Shown piece after piece: positions 1 to 8,901 of a stretch of 64,000 bases of DNA (positions are counted from its first letter, which is position 1; each line of letters opens with the position of its first letter). This stretch comes from Tatumella sp. JGM118. Lineage in GTDB: Bacteria; Pseudomonadota; Gammaproteobacteria; Enterobacterales; Enterobacteriaceae. The notes beneath the pieces were generated by a model. That model was not told the origin of the DNA. It did not search any database and saw only the letters and a program-made list of their open reading frames with translations. The stretch lies in contig NZ_JAERJR010000004.1 in assembly GCF_018257515.1 (NCBI RefSeq), positions 1 to 64,000 of the forward strand. The letters run 5' to 3'. Made by a program: the position numbers and the translations under genes.

Positions 1-45
1 GTAAGCGGAAGGTGAAAGTAGCCCCCCTTACAGGGGGCATTCTCA

Positions 46-74
46 AAAGCCACCTTCTAAGAAGGTGGTCTTTT
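46..74. terminator. Bidirectional intrinsic terminator after bamE
   Basis: A perfect inverted repeat has nine-base arms, CCACCTTCT at 50-58 and AGAAGGTGG at 60-68. It is flanked by an A-run on the left and a T-run on the right, so it can work in both directions. It closes bamE on the minus strand and may also end a plus-strand gene entering from the left. A second hairpin (GCCCCC/GGGGGC, 21-38) lies beside it. In E. coli the convergent neighbour here is rnfH; only a possible few 3' bases could be present in this window, too little to call. Confidence 0.75.
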
Positions 75-105
75 ACTTGCTACCGACGGTGATAACGCGG
101 CCAGA

Positions 106-444
106 TTATTGGGTCAATGCCGGTTTATTATCGATGTTTGTCAGGATACCATTACTGTCAAACGTCAGCGTCAGCGTCTGCTGAGTGACTTTCTCATGGC
201 CCGGCTCGCGGCGGAACACGTAATACCACACATTACTGCCGAAAGGATCCTTCATCATCGGGGTTCCGAGGGTATATGCCACCTGTTGCTGATCCATTCC
301 GGTATGCAGCTTACTGATGTCGCTTGCTACCAGGTAGTTACCCTGATTGATATCCGGACGATAGACAACTCGTTCAAGTGTTGAGCAGCCAGCGGTTGTC
401 ATCAACATTACTACTGCAGCAGCAGCCAGTATTTTACTGCGCAT
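106..444 (-). CDS. bamE: Outer membrane assembly lipoprotein BamE
   Basis: BamE is a small lipoprotein of the BAM complex, which folds beta-barrel proteins into the outer membrane. The 112-residue product begins with a lipoprotein signal (hydrophobic stretch 5-18, lipobox TAGC, acylated Cys20). The SmpA/OmlA fold follows, including the conserved YRPDINQGN and [11 protein letters not shown] segments. Length matches the E. coli protein. An AAGGAA ribosome site precedes the ATG. It lies downstream of recN in the same orientation, separated by 185 bases with no other gene, and is closed by the hairpin at 46-74. Recognition is from strong family similarity; there is nothing unusual in the sequence. 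Confidence 0.97.
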   Translation of the reverse strand: MRSKILAAAAVVMLMTTAGCSTLERVVYRPDINQGNYLVASDISKLHTGMDQQQVAYTLGTPMMKDPFGSNVWYYVFRREPGHEKVTQQTLTLTFDSNGILTNIDNKPALTQ

Positions 445-629
445 GTATAGATTCCTTTTTCGGACACATATGCCTGTGCAAGGCGGTTCTTTGCCATCAA
501 CGATGAATGCTGCCTGTAACAGGTTTACTTCGTCCGGCGATACAAGATACCGATAATAATAGACCTTTCGCCAGATGGAAACCTTTGCAGGGCATGCATA
601 TGACTTCCGATAAGAAAAAAAGTGCCCTG

Positions 630-2291
630 TCAGGCGGCTAAAAGTTCTTTTGCGTTCGCCAGAGTGTTACGGGTGACTTCACTTCCACCCAGTAACCGGG
701 CCAGTTCATGCAGGCGGGCAGACTTATCCAGCAGCCGCATCTGGGTTTCTGTCATCGAACCATCGGTAATTTTACTGATAAAGAAATGACTGTGGCCACA
801 GCCCGCGACCTGCGGAAGGTGGGTGACACACATCACCTGAGTGGATTCACCTAACTGACGCAGCATTTTACCGACGATAGCAGCCGTCGGGCCGCTGATA
901 CCGACATCGACTTCATCAAAAATCATCGCCGGCGTCTCCATTTTCTGTGCGGTAATCACCTGAATTGCCAGGGCGATACGCGACAGTTCTCCCCCGGAGG
1001 CGACGCGCGCCAGAGCCTGCAGCGGCTGGCCCGGGTTAGTACTGACACGGAATTCAATCTGGTCAGCTCCCTGAGGGGTTAAACGGTCTTCACGGAAGAT
1101 GACGTCGATAGTAAACCGGCCATGCTGCATCGAAAGCTCATGGATAGAGGTCGTGATCTTTTCGGATAACTCAGCCGCAAAATGACAACGCTGCTGATGT
1201 AATTCACGTGCCGTCTCCAGCGCAGCCTGATGCAGTTCTCCGACCTGCTGGCTCAGAGCTTCCAGTTCATCGTCATGTTGTTCCAGTTGCTGATACTCTT
1301 CCAGCAATTGCTGATGTAAATCCGGCAGGCTTTCCGGGGCGACATGGTGTTTACGGGCCAGGGAAATCTGGCGCGAAATACGCTGTTCCAGATCCTGTAA
1401 CCGGTTGGGATCGAGGTCTATGCGCTCGCAGTAGTGGCGGAGTTCATCGGCGGCTTCACTGACCAGAATCGAGGCATCGTCCAGCATACTAAGTACCGGG
1501 GTCAGGCTGTCATCCATCGATATAAGCTCACCCACGGTCTGTCGGGCACTGTAGAGCAGAGATTGTAATGTGGTGTCGTCACCGTCAGAGAGCATACTGG
1601 ATGCCTGCTGGCTCACGGTCAGGCGCTGACCGCTGCTGGCCAGTTGTTTGTACTCACTGTCCGCCCCTTCATACTCGCCCTGCTGAGGAGAGAAGCTATT
1701 AAGTTCTTTTAGCTGGTACTGTAATAATTCCCGGCGGGCTTCCCGTTCCTGAGTTTGCTGCTGCAGTACCGCGAGTGTCCGACAGGCATGATGCCATTGC
1801 TGATAATGATGCTGCATTTTCTCCGATAACCGGGTCGGATCAGCATAAGCATCCAGCAGATGACGCTGATGTTCCGGCTTCAGTAGCAACTGGTGTGCAT
1901 GCTGACCGTGGATTTGGATCAGTAACTGTCCCAGTTCACGTAACTGGGACAGGGGCACTGACGTACCATTGATAAACCCGCGCGAACGGCCATCGGCATT
2001 GATCACCCGTCGGAGCAGGCATTCTTCATTATCATCGAGATGATTGTCAGCCAGCCACTGTCTGGCGGACGGGGAGGCGGTTAAACGGAAGCGGGCACAG
2101 ATATCCGCTCTGGCGGCGCCGGGCCTGACCATACTGGCATCAGCCCGGGCGCCGAGACACAAACTGAGCGCATCTATCGCAATGGATTTCCCCGCACCGG
2201 TTTCGCCGGTAATTGCGGTCATGCCCTGTTGAAAGTCGATATCGAGTTCACGAACGATTGCAAAATTGCTGATGGTCAGTTGTGCCAGCAT
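630..2291 (-). CDS. recN: DNA repair ATPase RecN
   Basis: RecN is an SMC-like ATPase used in RecA-dependent double-strand break repair. The product is 553 residues, the usual length. The Walker A motif GETGAGKS is at 29-36, the centre is long coiled coil (about 150-390), and the signature and Walker B segment (MIFDEVDVG) is near the C-terminus. The frame can be extended upstream by eight codons, but the conserved N-terminus [10 protein letters not shown] and an AGGTGA ribosome site fix the start at 2291. The extension would run into the LexA boxes. The gene sits downstream of nadK with 85 bases between, and that gap holds the SOS promoter. Confidence 0.97.
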   Translation of the reverse strand: MLAQLTISNFAIVRELDIDFQQGMTAITGETGAGKSIAIDALSLCLGARADASMVRPGAARADICARFRLTASPSARQWLADNHLDDNEECLLRRVINADGRSRGFINGTSVPLSQLRELGQLLIQIHGQHAHQLLLKPEHQRHLLDAYADPTRLSEKMQHHYQQWHHACRTLAVLQQQTQEREARRELLQYQLKELNSFSPQQGEYEGADSEYKQLASSGQRLTVSQQASSMLSDGDDTTLQSLLYSARQTVGELISMDDSLTPVLSMLDDASILVSEAADELRHYCERIDLDPNRLQDLEQRISRQISLARKHHVAPESLPDLHQQLLEEYQQLEQHDDELEALSQQVGELHQAALETARELHQQRCHFAAELSEKITTSIHELSMQHGRFTIDVIFREDRLTPQGADQIEFRVSTNPGQPLQALARVASGGELSRIALAIQVITAQKMETPAMIFDEVDVGISGPTAAIVGKMLRQLGESTQVMCVTHLPQVAGCGHSHFFISKITDGSMTETQMRLLDKSARLHELARLLGGSEVTRNTLANAKELLAA

Positions 2292-2299
2292 AGTATCAC

Positions 2300-2355
2300 C
2301 TGTATAGAAAAACATGACTGTTTTTTTATACAGTATAAACTGGTTTTTTATACAG
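2300..2355 (-). promoter_or_regulatory. Three tandem LexA-type SOS boxes upstream of recN
   Basis: Two perfect CTG-N10-CAG boxes lie at 2318-2333 and 2340-2355, both with A/T-rich cores. A third box at 2300-2315 has one mismatch (CTG-N10-CAT on the plus strand). On the minus strand a -10-like TATACT falls between the two perfect boxes, so LexA binding would cover the promoter. E. coli recN is also controlled by multiple SOS boxes. This predicts very tight repression and strong damage induction of recN. Confidence 0.88.
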
Positions 2356-2376
2356 TAAAGAGACCGGGCATAATTT

Positions 2377-3255
2377 TCAGAATAATTTTTTCGACCAGCC
2401 GAGTTTAGTACTTAACGTATTAAAGTAATTGTAATTTTTGGGATGGATGAGATCCAGATGCTGCGGGCTGCGCTTGATCAGCACTTCTTCTCCCTCCCGG
2501 ATGGGCAGCGCTATCTGGCTGTCACAACTGATTTCCAGATCGCTACGCAATGAAGAAAAGCGCAGGTGAATGACACTGCTGCTGTTGATCACGAGCGGAC
2601 GGGCAGACAAGGTATGCGGGAACATCGGCACCACGCTGATCGCTTCCAGACCCGGTGTCAGAATAGGTCCACCGGCAGAGAGTGAGTAGGCGGTTGAGCC
2701 GGTGGGTGTCGCGATAATCAGCCCGTCGGAACGCTGAGAAAAGGCAAAATTGTTATCAATATAGACCTCAAACTCAATCATATGAGCGACCTTACCGGGA
2801 TGGAGCACCACTTCATTAATGGCGGTGGCAACCCGCGGCGTCTGTTGCGGTCTTGAAACCTGAGCTTCGAGTAAAAAGCGTTGTTCAGTAAAGAAATTCC
2901 CCTCAAGGACTTCTGCCAGTTGCTGACGCGCATTTTCCGGATCGAGATCGGTCAGGAACCCCAGATTCCCGCGGTTGACCCCGATCACTTTAATATCATA
3001 GCGGGAAAGCACACGGGCTGCGCCAAGCATGTTGCCATCTCCCCCTATCACCACGGCCAGGTCGGCCTGCTGACCAATTTCTGCCAGTGTGCCGGTCATG
3101 ACTTCGCGCAGATTCAGATCATCGGCAATCTGTTGCTCGACAATCACCTGATATCCGGAGGTCGTCAGCCAGTGACATAACATTTCATGGGTCGCTAAGG
3201 CGTTGGGATGACGCGGATGTCCCACGATACCAATGCAGTTAAAAAATTTATTCAT
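2377..3255 (-). CDS. nadK: NAD kinase
   Basis: NadK phosphorylates NAD to NADP with ATP and is the only enzyme doing so in these bacteria. The 292-residue product has the E. coli length. It carries the GGDG motif at 71-74 with the conserved aspartate, plus the [10 protein letters not shown] and [14 protein letters not shown] signatures. The C-terminal tail GWSKKLF is conserved. It is transcribed away from grpE, with 119 bases between them, and is followed by recN. Since nadB is absent later in the window, this kinase probably acts on NAD made by salvage; that link is inference. Confidence 0.97.
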   Translation of the reverse strand: MNKFFNCIGIVGHPRHPNALATHEMLCHWLTTSGYQVIVEQQIADDLNLREVMTGTLAEIGQQADLAVVIGGDGNMLGAARVLSRYDIKVIGVNRGNLGFLTDLDPENARQQLAEVLEGNFFTEQRFLLEAQVSRPQQTPRVATAINEVVLHPGKVAHMIEFEVYIDNNFAFSQRSDGLIIATPTGSTAYSLSAGGPILTPGLEAISVVPMFPHTLSARPLVINSSSVIHLRFSSLRSDLEISCDSQIALPIREGEEVLIKRSPQHLDLIHPKNYNYFNTLSTKLGWSKKLF

Positions 3256-3303
3256 TTGCAGGCTATTCCTCTCACCAAAACAGCAGTCAATATGACACAG
3301 TCC

Positions 3304-3331
3304 CTTGAATCCGAAATTTTGATCCCCATAA
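3304..3331 (+). promoter_or_regulatory. Sigma-32 heat-shock promoter of grpE
   Basis: CTTGAA at 3304-3309 is followed after 14 bases by CCCCATAA at 3324-3331. This matches the RpoH (sigma-32) consensus -35 CTTGAAA and -10 CCCCATNT with correct spacing. It lies 44 bases upstream of the grpE start, so grpE should be heat-shock induced as in E. coli. Confidence 0.88.
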
Positions 3332-3374
3332 TAAGCCTATCGGCGATATGACTATGGAAAACGCGGAGATTTTC

Positions 3375-3959
3375 ATGAGCAGTAAAGAACAGAATACCCC
3401 TAACGAGCAATTTTCAGAAGAGCAGGCCGCAGAACAACAGACTACGGCTGAAAATGCAGAAACCTCCGGGACGACGGATACCCGTGATGAGCGTATTGCT
3501 CAACTCGAAGCCGAAGTCGCACAATTGAGTGGCGGTGTCCGTGAAGCTCAATTACGTGCCCAGGCTGAGATTGAAAATGTCCGTCGCCGTTGTGAACTGG
3601 ATATTGAAAAAGCCCATAAATTTGCACTGGAAAAATTCTCTAATGAATTATTACCGGTGATTGATAACCTGGAACGTGCGCTGCAGGTGGCGGATAAAAA
3701 TAATCCGGAGCTGGCATCGATGATCGAAGGTATCGAACTGACCCTGAAATCCCTGCTGGGTGCGGTACGTAAATTCGGTGTTGAAGTAGTGGGGGAGACT
3801 CACGTACCGTTCAACCCTGAACTGCATCAGGCTATGTCGATGATGGAATCTGATGACGTTGCGGCTAACCATGTCCTGATGGTGATGCAGAACGGCTATA
3901 CCCTGAATGGTCGTCTGTTGCGTCCTGCGATGGTGGCAGTATCGAAGGGTAAAGCCTGA
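3375..3959 (+). CDS. grpE: Nucleotide exchange factor GrpE
   Basis: GrpE releases ADP from DnaK and so drives the Hsp70 chaperone cycle. The product is 194 residues from the ATG at 3375, chosen because MSSKEQ matches the E. coli N-terminus and GGAG lies just upstream. An in-frame ATG nine codons earlier lacks that support. An acidic, disordered N-terminus (1-45) precedes a long alpha-helix (about 45-110) with the [22 protein letters not shown] segment, then the C-terminal beta domain with the conserved [14 protein letters not shown]. It is monocistronic and transcribed divergently from nadK. Confidence 0.96.
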   Translation: MSSKEQNTPNEQFSEEQAAEQQTTAENAETSGTTDTRDERIAQLEAEVAQLSGGVREAQLRAQAEIENVRRRCELDIEKAHKFALEKFSNELLPVIDNLERALQVADKNNPELASMIEGIELTLKSLLGAVRKFGVEVVGETHVPFNPELHQAMSMMESDDVAANHVLMVMQNGYTLNGRLLRPAMVAVSKGKA

Positions 3960-3977
3960 TAGCGGGTTTTATCCTCT

Positions 3978-3999
3978 CCCGGCAGCAGAGGCTGCCGGG
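3978..3999. terminator. Hairpin between convergent grpE and ung
   Basis: Nine-base arms CCCGGCAGC and GCTGCCGGG (3978-3986, 3991-3999) form a stable stem with a four-base loop in the 50-base gap between convergent grpE and ung. Neither side has a good T-run, so it is a weak or factor-assisted terminator, or simply an RNA-stabilising hairpin. Confidence 0.5.
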
Positions 4000-4009
4000 A
4001 AGGATGCTA

Positions 4010-4699
4010 TCAGGATGTCGTTTCCGGTAATTCCGGCATCCAGTGGATAGGAGCGCGTCCTGATTGCTCCAGTCGTTTATTAGTCTCTGAAAAATGCCCG
4101 CAGCCAAAAAAGCCCCGATGCGCTGATAACGGCGAAGGGTGGGGAGCCTGCAGCACATGATGGCGCTCCCTGTCGATGATCCTGCCTTTCTTTTGAGCAT
4201 GAGCCCCCCAGAGCAGAAAAACCACGCCTTCCCTGTGCTGATTAATTTCTTCTATCACTTTATCGGTGAACTGCTCCCATCCCAGTCGTGCATGTGAATG
4301 TGCCTTACCGGCCTCCACGGTCAGTACCGTATTCAGCAGCAGTACCCCCTGAGTGGCCCAGCTGGCCAGATAGCCGTGATTCGGACGCGTGAAGCCGGGG
4401 ATATCCTTTTCCAGCTCCTTGTACATATTCAATAAGGACGGGGGAGTTGCGATGCCTGGCAGTACCGAAAACGCCAGTCCGTGCGCTTGTCCGGGTCCGT
4501 GATAAGGATCCTGTCCCAGGATCACAACATTGACCTGATGAAGTTCTGTCAGCCGGAAAGCATTAAATACATCTTTCTGTGGCGGGTAGACAGTCACACC
4601 CTGCTGACGGCGCTCTGCGACCGTATTCAGTGTGTCAATAAAGTAGTCCTGCTGTTTCTCCGCCGCCAGCACATCGTGCCATGTCTGTGTTGTTGTCAT
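4010..4699 (-). CDS. ung: Uracil-DNA glycosylase
   Basis: Ung removes uracil from DNA as the first step of base excision repair. The 229-residue product equals the E. coli enzyme in length. The water-activating motif GQDPYH is at 62-67 (Asp64), and the minor-groove loop HPSPLS is at 187-192 with catalytic His187. The uracil-binding region LLLNTVLTV is intact. It is convergent with grpE, an arrangement different from E. coli, where other genes separate the two loci. Confidence 0.97.
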   Translation of the reverse strand: MTTTQTWHDVLAAEKQQDYFIDTLNTVAERRQQGVTVYPPQKDVFNAFRLTELHQVNVVILGQDPYHGPGQAHGLAFSVLPGIATPPSLLNMYKELEKDIPGFTRPNHGYLASWATQGVLLLNTVLTVEAGKAHSHARLGWEQFTDKVIEEINQHREGVVFLLWGAHAQKKGRIIDRERHHVLQAPHPSPLSAHRGFFGCGHFSETNKRLEQSGRAPIHWMPELPETTS

Positions 4700-4853
4700 G
4701 ATCCGCTCCTGAATATTTTGCCGGTCAGCTTAACTAATTTCGGTGACGGGTAAAGGGTTAAAATTTATTTTAACTTCTGCAAATAAAGTTTATTCATTTT
4801 ATTGTTTTATTTCATAGGGTTAGATTTAAATCATCCCGGATGGCTGTGGTTTG

Positions 4854-4895
4854 TTGATAAATATCAAAGATACCTTTCTGTACATAAGTTATACA
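4854..4895 (+). promoter_or_regulatory. FNR-activated promoter of grcA
   Basis: A perfect FNR site, TTGAT-AAAT-ATCAA, lies at 4854-4867 (centre 4860.5). A -10 element (TTATAC, 4889-4894) follows, placing the transcription start near 4901-4902 and the FNR site at about -41.5, the class II activator position. A weaker FNR-like site (TAGAT-TTAA-ATCAT, 4821-4834) lies further upstream. E. coli grcA is likewise FNR-activated when oxygen is absent. Confidence 0.85.
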
Positions 4896-4958
4896 GTGAG
4901 CAGATAGTTGATTCAGATTACTCTCTTGTATGACCGTACAAGCCCCGGGAGGCGCTAA

Positions 4959-5342
4959 ATGATTAATGGAATTCAAATCACAAAAACCACCAATAATGCT
5001 CTGCTTAATTCATTCTGGTTACTGGATGACGAAAACGCTGAAGTTCGTTGCCTGTGTGCGAAGGGGGATTATCAGCAGGATCAGGTGGTTGCTTTACAGG
5101 AACTGGGAGACATCGAGTACCGTGAAATCCCCCTGGAAATGAAATCTCAGGTACGTGTCGAAGGCGGACAGCACCTGAACGTGAATGTCTTACGTCGTGA
5201 AACGCTGGAAGATGCGGTAAAAAATCCGGAAAAATATCCGCAACTGACTATCCGTGTGTCAGGCTATGCTGTCCGTTTTAACTCACTGACTCCGGAACAG
5301 CAACGGGATGTTATCACCCGCACTTTTACCGAAAGTCTGTAA
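4959..5342 (+). CDS. grcA: Autonomous glycyl radical cofactor GrcA
   Basis: GrcA (YfiD) replaces the damaged C-terminal glycyl-radical domain of pyruvate formate-lyase after oxygen exposure. The 127-residue protein has the family length and carries the glycyl-radical motif RVSGYAVRF, with the radical site at Gly102. A GGAGG ribosome site lies upstream of the ATG. It is monocistronic, with an FNR promoter upstream and an intrinsic terminator downstream. It implies a fermentative lifestyle using pyruvate formate-lyase. Confidence 0.97.
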   Translation: MINGIQITKTTNNALLNSFWLLDDENAEVRCLCAKGDYQQDQVVALQELGDIEYREIPLEMKSQVRVEGGQHLNVNVLRRETLEDAVKNPEKYPQLTIRVSGYAVRFNSLTPEQQRDVITRTFTESL

Positions 5343-5358
5343 CGCGTTCAGAGTGAAC

Positions 5359-5383
5359 AAAAAGGCGCGATGCGCCTTTTTTT
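5359..5383 (+). terminator. Intrinsic terminator of grcA
   Basis: GGCGC (5364-5368) pairs with GCGCC (5372-5376) around a three-base loop and is followed by seven T residues. It lies 16 bases after the grcA stop codon. Confidence 0.85.
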
Positions 5384-5501
5384 GTACAGACAAATCATAA
5401 GACTAATCAAAGCATTAACGTAATTTATTTATTCTGTCACTGATTTTTGCTGATTATCAGAAAAGCGGCCCGTCTGAGAGCAAAATTATCCTCATATCTC
5501 C

Positions 5502-5533
5502 AAAAAAAATCGCCCGTTACGGGCGACTTTTTT
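5502..5533. terminator. Terminator of srmB, bidirectional
   Basis: Seven-base arms TCGCCCG and CGGGCGA (5510-5516, 5520-5526) are flanked by eight A residues on the left and a T-run on the right. On the minus strand it ends srmB, whose stop is at 5559. It could also stop plus-strand read-through from grcA. Confidence 0.8.
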
Positions 5534-5558
5534 GAGGTGCTGTTGATTTTAAAAACAA

Positions 5559-6884
5559 TCAGCTTTCAGAGCTTTCGCTTGCCTGAGAAGAAGGCGTGCG
5601 GCGCTTACCGATATTTTTTGTATCACGGTGGCGTTTTTTAACCCGTGGTTTTTTATCGTCTTCTTTTTTCTTTTCTTTACGCTTTTCCAGCTGCTTCTTA
5701 GACGGTTTCTTCGGTCCGGTAGCGGCAGGTGCCCGCGTCTGAGGCCGCAGTTCACTGATGGTACGGGCTTTCAGTGGCTCATTCAGGTAGCGGCCAATCT
5801 TCAGCAGTAATTCATTGTCATGAGCTTCGACCAGAGACAGGGCGGTACCTTTACGTCCCGCACGCCCGGTACGTCCGATACGGTGCAGATAGGTGTCTGC
5901 GGTACGTGGCAGATCGAAGTTAATGACCAGTGTCACGTCATCAATATCAATCCCCCGGGCGGCCACATCTGTTGCTACCAGGACGTTAACGCGGCCTTCA
6001 TTCAGGCGCTTAATGGCTTCGTTACGTTTCGCCTGAACCATTTCGCCTTCAAGATAGCTACAGCGGATATCGGCCTGACGGATCCATTCAGCCACTTCGT
6101 GCAGTCGTTCACGCTTACGAACAAAAACGATAGTCCGGGTCGCCTCTGGCTGCTTCAGCAGATGGATCAACAGTTTTGTTTTGTGCTCCAGATCATCCGC
6201 GCGGTAATACCATTGCTGGATTTTCTTACGCTCACGACGGCTCGGTTCAGCATCAATGACCAGTGGCTCATTCAGAATACGCTGAGCAAATTCTTCAATA
6301 TGCTCTCCTTCGAGTGTCGCGGAGAACAATAAGGTCTGCTTACGCCAGCGGGTTTCAGCAGCGATCGTTTCGATATCCTGCGCGAACCCCATATCCAGCA
6401 TTCTGTCGGCTTCATCGAGGATCAGGGTTTCTACGGCGCGGCAGTCAAAGTTCTCTTCTTTAATGTACTGCAGCAGACGCCCCGTGGTCGCTACCACCAC
6501 ATCCTGGTTGGTACTGAATACTTCTGCGTGGTTCATATAAGCCACGCCGCCGGTGATGGTCGAAATATCCAGATGGGTATATTTCGCTAACTCACGGGCC
6601 TGATCGGCCACCTGCATCGCCAGTTCACGGGTCGGCGTAAGGATAAGAATGCGGGGCGGGCCGGATTTCTTGCGCGGGAAATCGAGCAGGTGTTGCAGAG
6701 CTGGCAGTAAATAGGCCGCTGTTTTTCCGGTGCCTGTTGGTGCAGAACCCAGGACATCACGTCCATCCAGAGCAGGTGGAATTGCCTCTGCCTGTACTGC
6801 AGTGGGACGTGTGTAGTTCTTATCCTGCAATGCATTCAGCAGGCTTTCATCAAGTTCAAGTTCGGAAAAAGTGGTTACAGTCAT
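5559..6884 (-). CDS. srmB: DEAD-box RNA helicase SrmB
   Basis: SrmB is an ATP-dependent RNA helicase that helps assemble the 50S ribosomal subunit. The product is 441 residues. The helicase core has the Q-motif region (about 5-35), Walker A APTGTGKT at 48-55, PTRELA at 84-89, DEAD at 157-160, SAT at 188-190 and HRIGRTGR in the second RecA-like domain. A lysine/arginine-rich C-terminal tail of about 65 residues follows, typical of SrmB. It is transcribed divergently from trmN6, the same neighbour as in E. coli. Confidence 0.96.
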   Translation of the reverse strand: MTVTTFSELELDESLLNALQDKNYTRPTAVQAEAIPPALDGRDVLGSAPTGTGKTAAYLLPALQHLLDFPRKKSGPPRILILTPTRELAMQVADQARELAKYTHLDISTITGGVAYMNHAEVFSTNQDVVVATTGRLLQYIKEENFDCRAVETLILDEADRMLDMGFAQDIETIAAETRWRKQTLLFSATLEGEHIEEFAQRILNEPLVIDAEPSRRERKKIQQWYYRADDLEHKTKLLIHLLKQPEATRTIVFVRKRERLHEVAEWIRQADIRCSYLEGEMVQAKRNEAIKRLNEGRVNVLVATDVAARGIDIDDVTLVINFDLPRTADTYLHRIGRTGRAGRKGTALSLVEAHDNELLLKIGRYLNEPLKARTISELRPQTRAPAATGPKKPSKKQLEKRKEKKKEDDKKPRVKKRHRDTKNIGKRRTPSSQASESSES

Positions 6885-7081
6885 GGTCTACCTCTGTTTG
6901 GGGCGCCGATTATAGACACTTCGGACGCATTCTTCATCTATTGTCTGCGCAACCCTGGCGGATAAACACGCTTTCTGTCTGCCATCGGCCTGCTGAGTAA
7001 GGTTTTTCGCGGTAATATTTATTTTTGCCGGTTACACTGGTGCCCCGGATGTCAGGGGCAAAATAATGCAGGAGATGGCGG

Positions 7082-7834
7082 ATGCCGGTTGCGCGTACAT
7101 TCAGAAAAAACGGATTCACCTTCAGACAATTTTTCGTCGCACATGATAAGTGTGGCATGAAAGTCAGTACCGATGGAATAATTTTAGGTGCCGCCGCGCC
7201 GTTACCCCCGGATGGCCGCGTTCTGGATATTGGCAGCGGCAGTGGTCTTATTTCATTGATGCTTGCCCAGCGTCTTCACGCGCGGGGTACGCCACCGGTT
7301 ATCGATGCGATTGAACTGGAGGCAACGGCAGTTGAGCAGTCGCGGGATAACATTGCTGAATCACCATGGCCCGACAGCATTACCGTACATCATGCCGACA
7401 TTCTGCACTGGTGCGGGGGAACGGAGTCACGCTATCCGGTTATTGTCAGCAATCCTCCTTTTTATACACCCGGACCCGGGTGTCGTAACCCTGCGCGCGG
7501 GATGGCACGTTATACCGGGACTCTGACGCATGAAGGGCTGTTGCTCAGTGCTAAAAAACTGCTCGCCACGGATGGATTATTTTGTGTGATCCTGCCTGCA
7601 GAGACCGGTCATGAGTTTACCCGCCTCGCGCAGGCCTGCGGATGGCATTTACGCCAGCGGCTGACGATCACGGAGTATGCGCTGAGAGCGCCGCATCGTT
7701 TATTACTGGTGTTTTCCCTCCTTGCAGGAGAGACTGCACAGCGGACCCTGGTGATCCGCGACCCTTCCGGGAAATATTCCGATGATTATCAGGCACTGAC
7801 CGGCGAATTTTACCTGCCCAGGCCTCACGAATAA
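7082..7834 (+). CDS. trmN6: tRNA1(Val) adenine(37)-N6 methyltransferase
   Basis: TrmN6 (YfiC) methylates N6 of adenine 37 in the anticodon loop of tRNA1-Val using S-adenosylmethionine. The 250-residue product begins with the conserved NGFTFRQFFVAHDKCGMKV region. It carries the SAM-binding motif DIGSGSG at 49-55 and the amino-methyltransferase motif NPPF at 124-127. A GGAGA ribosome site precedes the ATG. It starts about 200 bases from divergent srmB. In E. coli the next gene is nadB; here 460 bases without a gene lead directly to rpoE. Confidence 0.93.
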   Translation: MPVARTFRKNGFTFRQFFVAHDKCGMKVSTDGIILGAAAPLPPDGRVLDIGSGSGLISLMLAQRLHARGTPPVIDAIELEATAVEQSRDNIAESPWPDSITVHHADILHWCGGTESRYPVIVSNPPFYTPGPGCRNPARGMARYTGTLTHEGLLLSAKKLLATDGLFCVILPAETGHEFTRLAQACGWHLRQRLTITEYALRAPHRLLLVFSLLAGETAQRTLVIRDPSGKYSDDYQALTGEFYLPRPHE

Positions 7835-8186
7835 CCCTGCGACCCCGGCCGGGAGTTTGCTATAGTTTGTACCAGACAGTAATGACAATAGCGTGAATTT
7901 TCGGCCTGAACCGTCGTCATGGCTCTGCTTCGGGAGGTCAGGCGCATACCCCGACCGCCGGCCCTGAACCGCCCGGTGCCGGCGCAGGGTCAGGAGCCGG
8001 GCGGAAAAACTTTCGAGACTCTGAAATTGGGGTGAAATGCTTTCTGCAATCGGGTAACCTGCCAGTAAAACAGCCCTGACTCATTTCTGAAGTGAGAAGA
8101 GGGACTTAGTTCGGGATTCTGAGCTGTCCGCACACCGCATTGTGGGTCTGAAATTTTAATGTGTCAGCGGAGAAGCAGGAAAAATC
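7835..8186. other. Gene-free gap where nadB would be expected
   Basis: No open reading frame resembling L-aspartate oxidase or a fragment of it was found on either strand. In E. coli nadB lies here, divergent from rpoE. The sequence is GC-rich at first (7840-8010), with imperfect inverted GC repeats near 7945-8005, and becomes more A/T-rich towards the rpoE promoter. The gap probably keeps the distal rpoE promoter region, but no convincing sigma-70 site was identified. Confidence 0.6.
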
Positions 8187-8214
8187 TGAACTTTCTTTAA
8201 AGAGTCTACTCAAA
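8187..8214 (+). promoter_or_regulatory. Sigma-E autoregulated promoter of rpoE
   Basis: TGAACTT at 8187-8193 is followed after 16 bases by TCAAA at 8210-8214. This fits the RpoE consensus (-35 GGAACTT, -10 TCNAA) and its usual spacing. It lies about 80 bases before the rpoE start and would give the positive autoregulation known for rpoE in E. coli. Confidence 0.8.
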
Positions 8215-8249
8215 GGAATTGCTTGCTCATATAGGATGAGATGTAACTG

Positions 8250-8300
8250 GTGATTTCATTGGATGTAGAACATATTTTGTGGGGATACAACCTCGGATGA
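8250..8300 (+). CDS. Possible short leader peptide coupled to rpoE
   Basis: A 16-codon frame starting at GTG 8250 (ISLDVEHILWGYNLG after the start) ends in a TGA that overlaps the rpoE ATG (ATGA). E. coli rpoE has an upstream leader frame, rseD, translationally coupled to it. Here an in-frame TAA at 8244-8246 limits the frame to this short size, so it may be a shortened leader or chance. No good ribosome site is visible; the main support is the exact ATGA overlap. Confidence 0.3.
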   Translation: MISLDVEHILWGYNLG

Positions 8301-8872
8301 GCGAGCAGTTAACAGATCAGGTTCTTGTTGAGCGCGTCCAGAAAGGGGATCAGAAGTCATTTAATTTACTGGTGATAAGATACCAGCATAAAGTGGCAAG
8401 CCTTGTGTCGCGCTATGTACCCCCCGGGGATGTCCCGGATGTGGTGCAGGAATCGTTTATTAAAGCATATCGTGCGTTGGAATCCTTTCGCGGCGATAGT
8501 GCCTTTTATACGTGGTTATACCGTATTGCAGTCAACACCGCTAAAAACTATCTGGTAGCTCAGGGCCGCAGGCCACCTTCCAGTGATGTGGATGCCTCAG
8601 AGGCAGAAAATTTCGAAAGTGCAGGGGCATTAAAAGAAATTTCGAACCCTGAGAACTTAATGTTGTCTGATGAATTGAAACAAATTGTATTCCGGACGAT
8701 CGAAACATTACCAGAGGACTTGCGGATGGCGATTACCCTTCGTGAAATTGATGGTCTGAGTTACGAAGAAATCGCCGGAATCATGGATTGTCCTGTAGGA
8801 ACCGTGCGTTCCCGTATTTTCAGGGCCCGCGAGGCTATTGATAACAAAGTTCAACCGTTGATCCAGCGTTAA
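8297..8872 (+). CDS. rpoE: RNA polymerase sigma factor RpoE (sigma-E)
   Basis: RpoE is the extracytoplasmic-function sigma factor for envelope stress. From the ATG at 8297 it is 191 residues, starting MSEQLTDQVLVERV as in E. coli; a GTG six codons upstream is not used by homologues. Sigma region 2 (about 20-95, with DVVQESFIKAYRAL and FYTWLYRIAVNTAKNYL) and region 4 (about 125-185, with SYEEIAGIMDCPVGTVRSRIFRAREAI) are complete. It heads the rpoE-rseA-rseB-rseC operon behind its own sigma-E promoter. RseA holds it inactive until DegS and RseP cleave RseA. Confidence 0.98.
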   Translation: MSEQLTDQVLVERVQKGDQKSFNLLVIRYQHKVASLVSRYVPPGDVPDVVQESFIKAYRALESFRGDSAFYTWLYRIAVNTAKNYLVAQGRRPPSSDVDASEAENFESAGALKEISNPENLMLSDELKQIVFRTIETLPEDLRMAITLREIDGLSYEEIAGIMDCPVGTVRSRIFRAREAIDNKVQPLIQR

Positions 8873-8901
8873 TGGTCGCGGCTACTTGAAAGGTAAATGG
8901 C

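Noticed and set aside
3348-3374. Upstream grpE start at the first ATG of the frame
   Set aside because: The conserved MSSKEQ start with GGAG lies nine codons downstream; the first ATG has no ribosome site.
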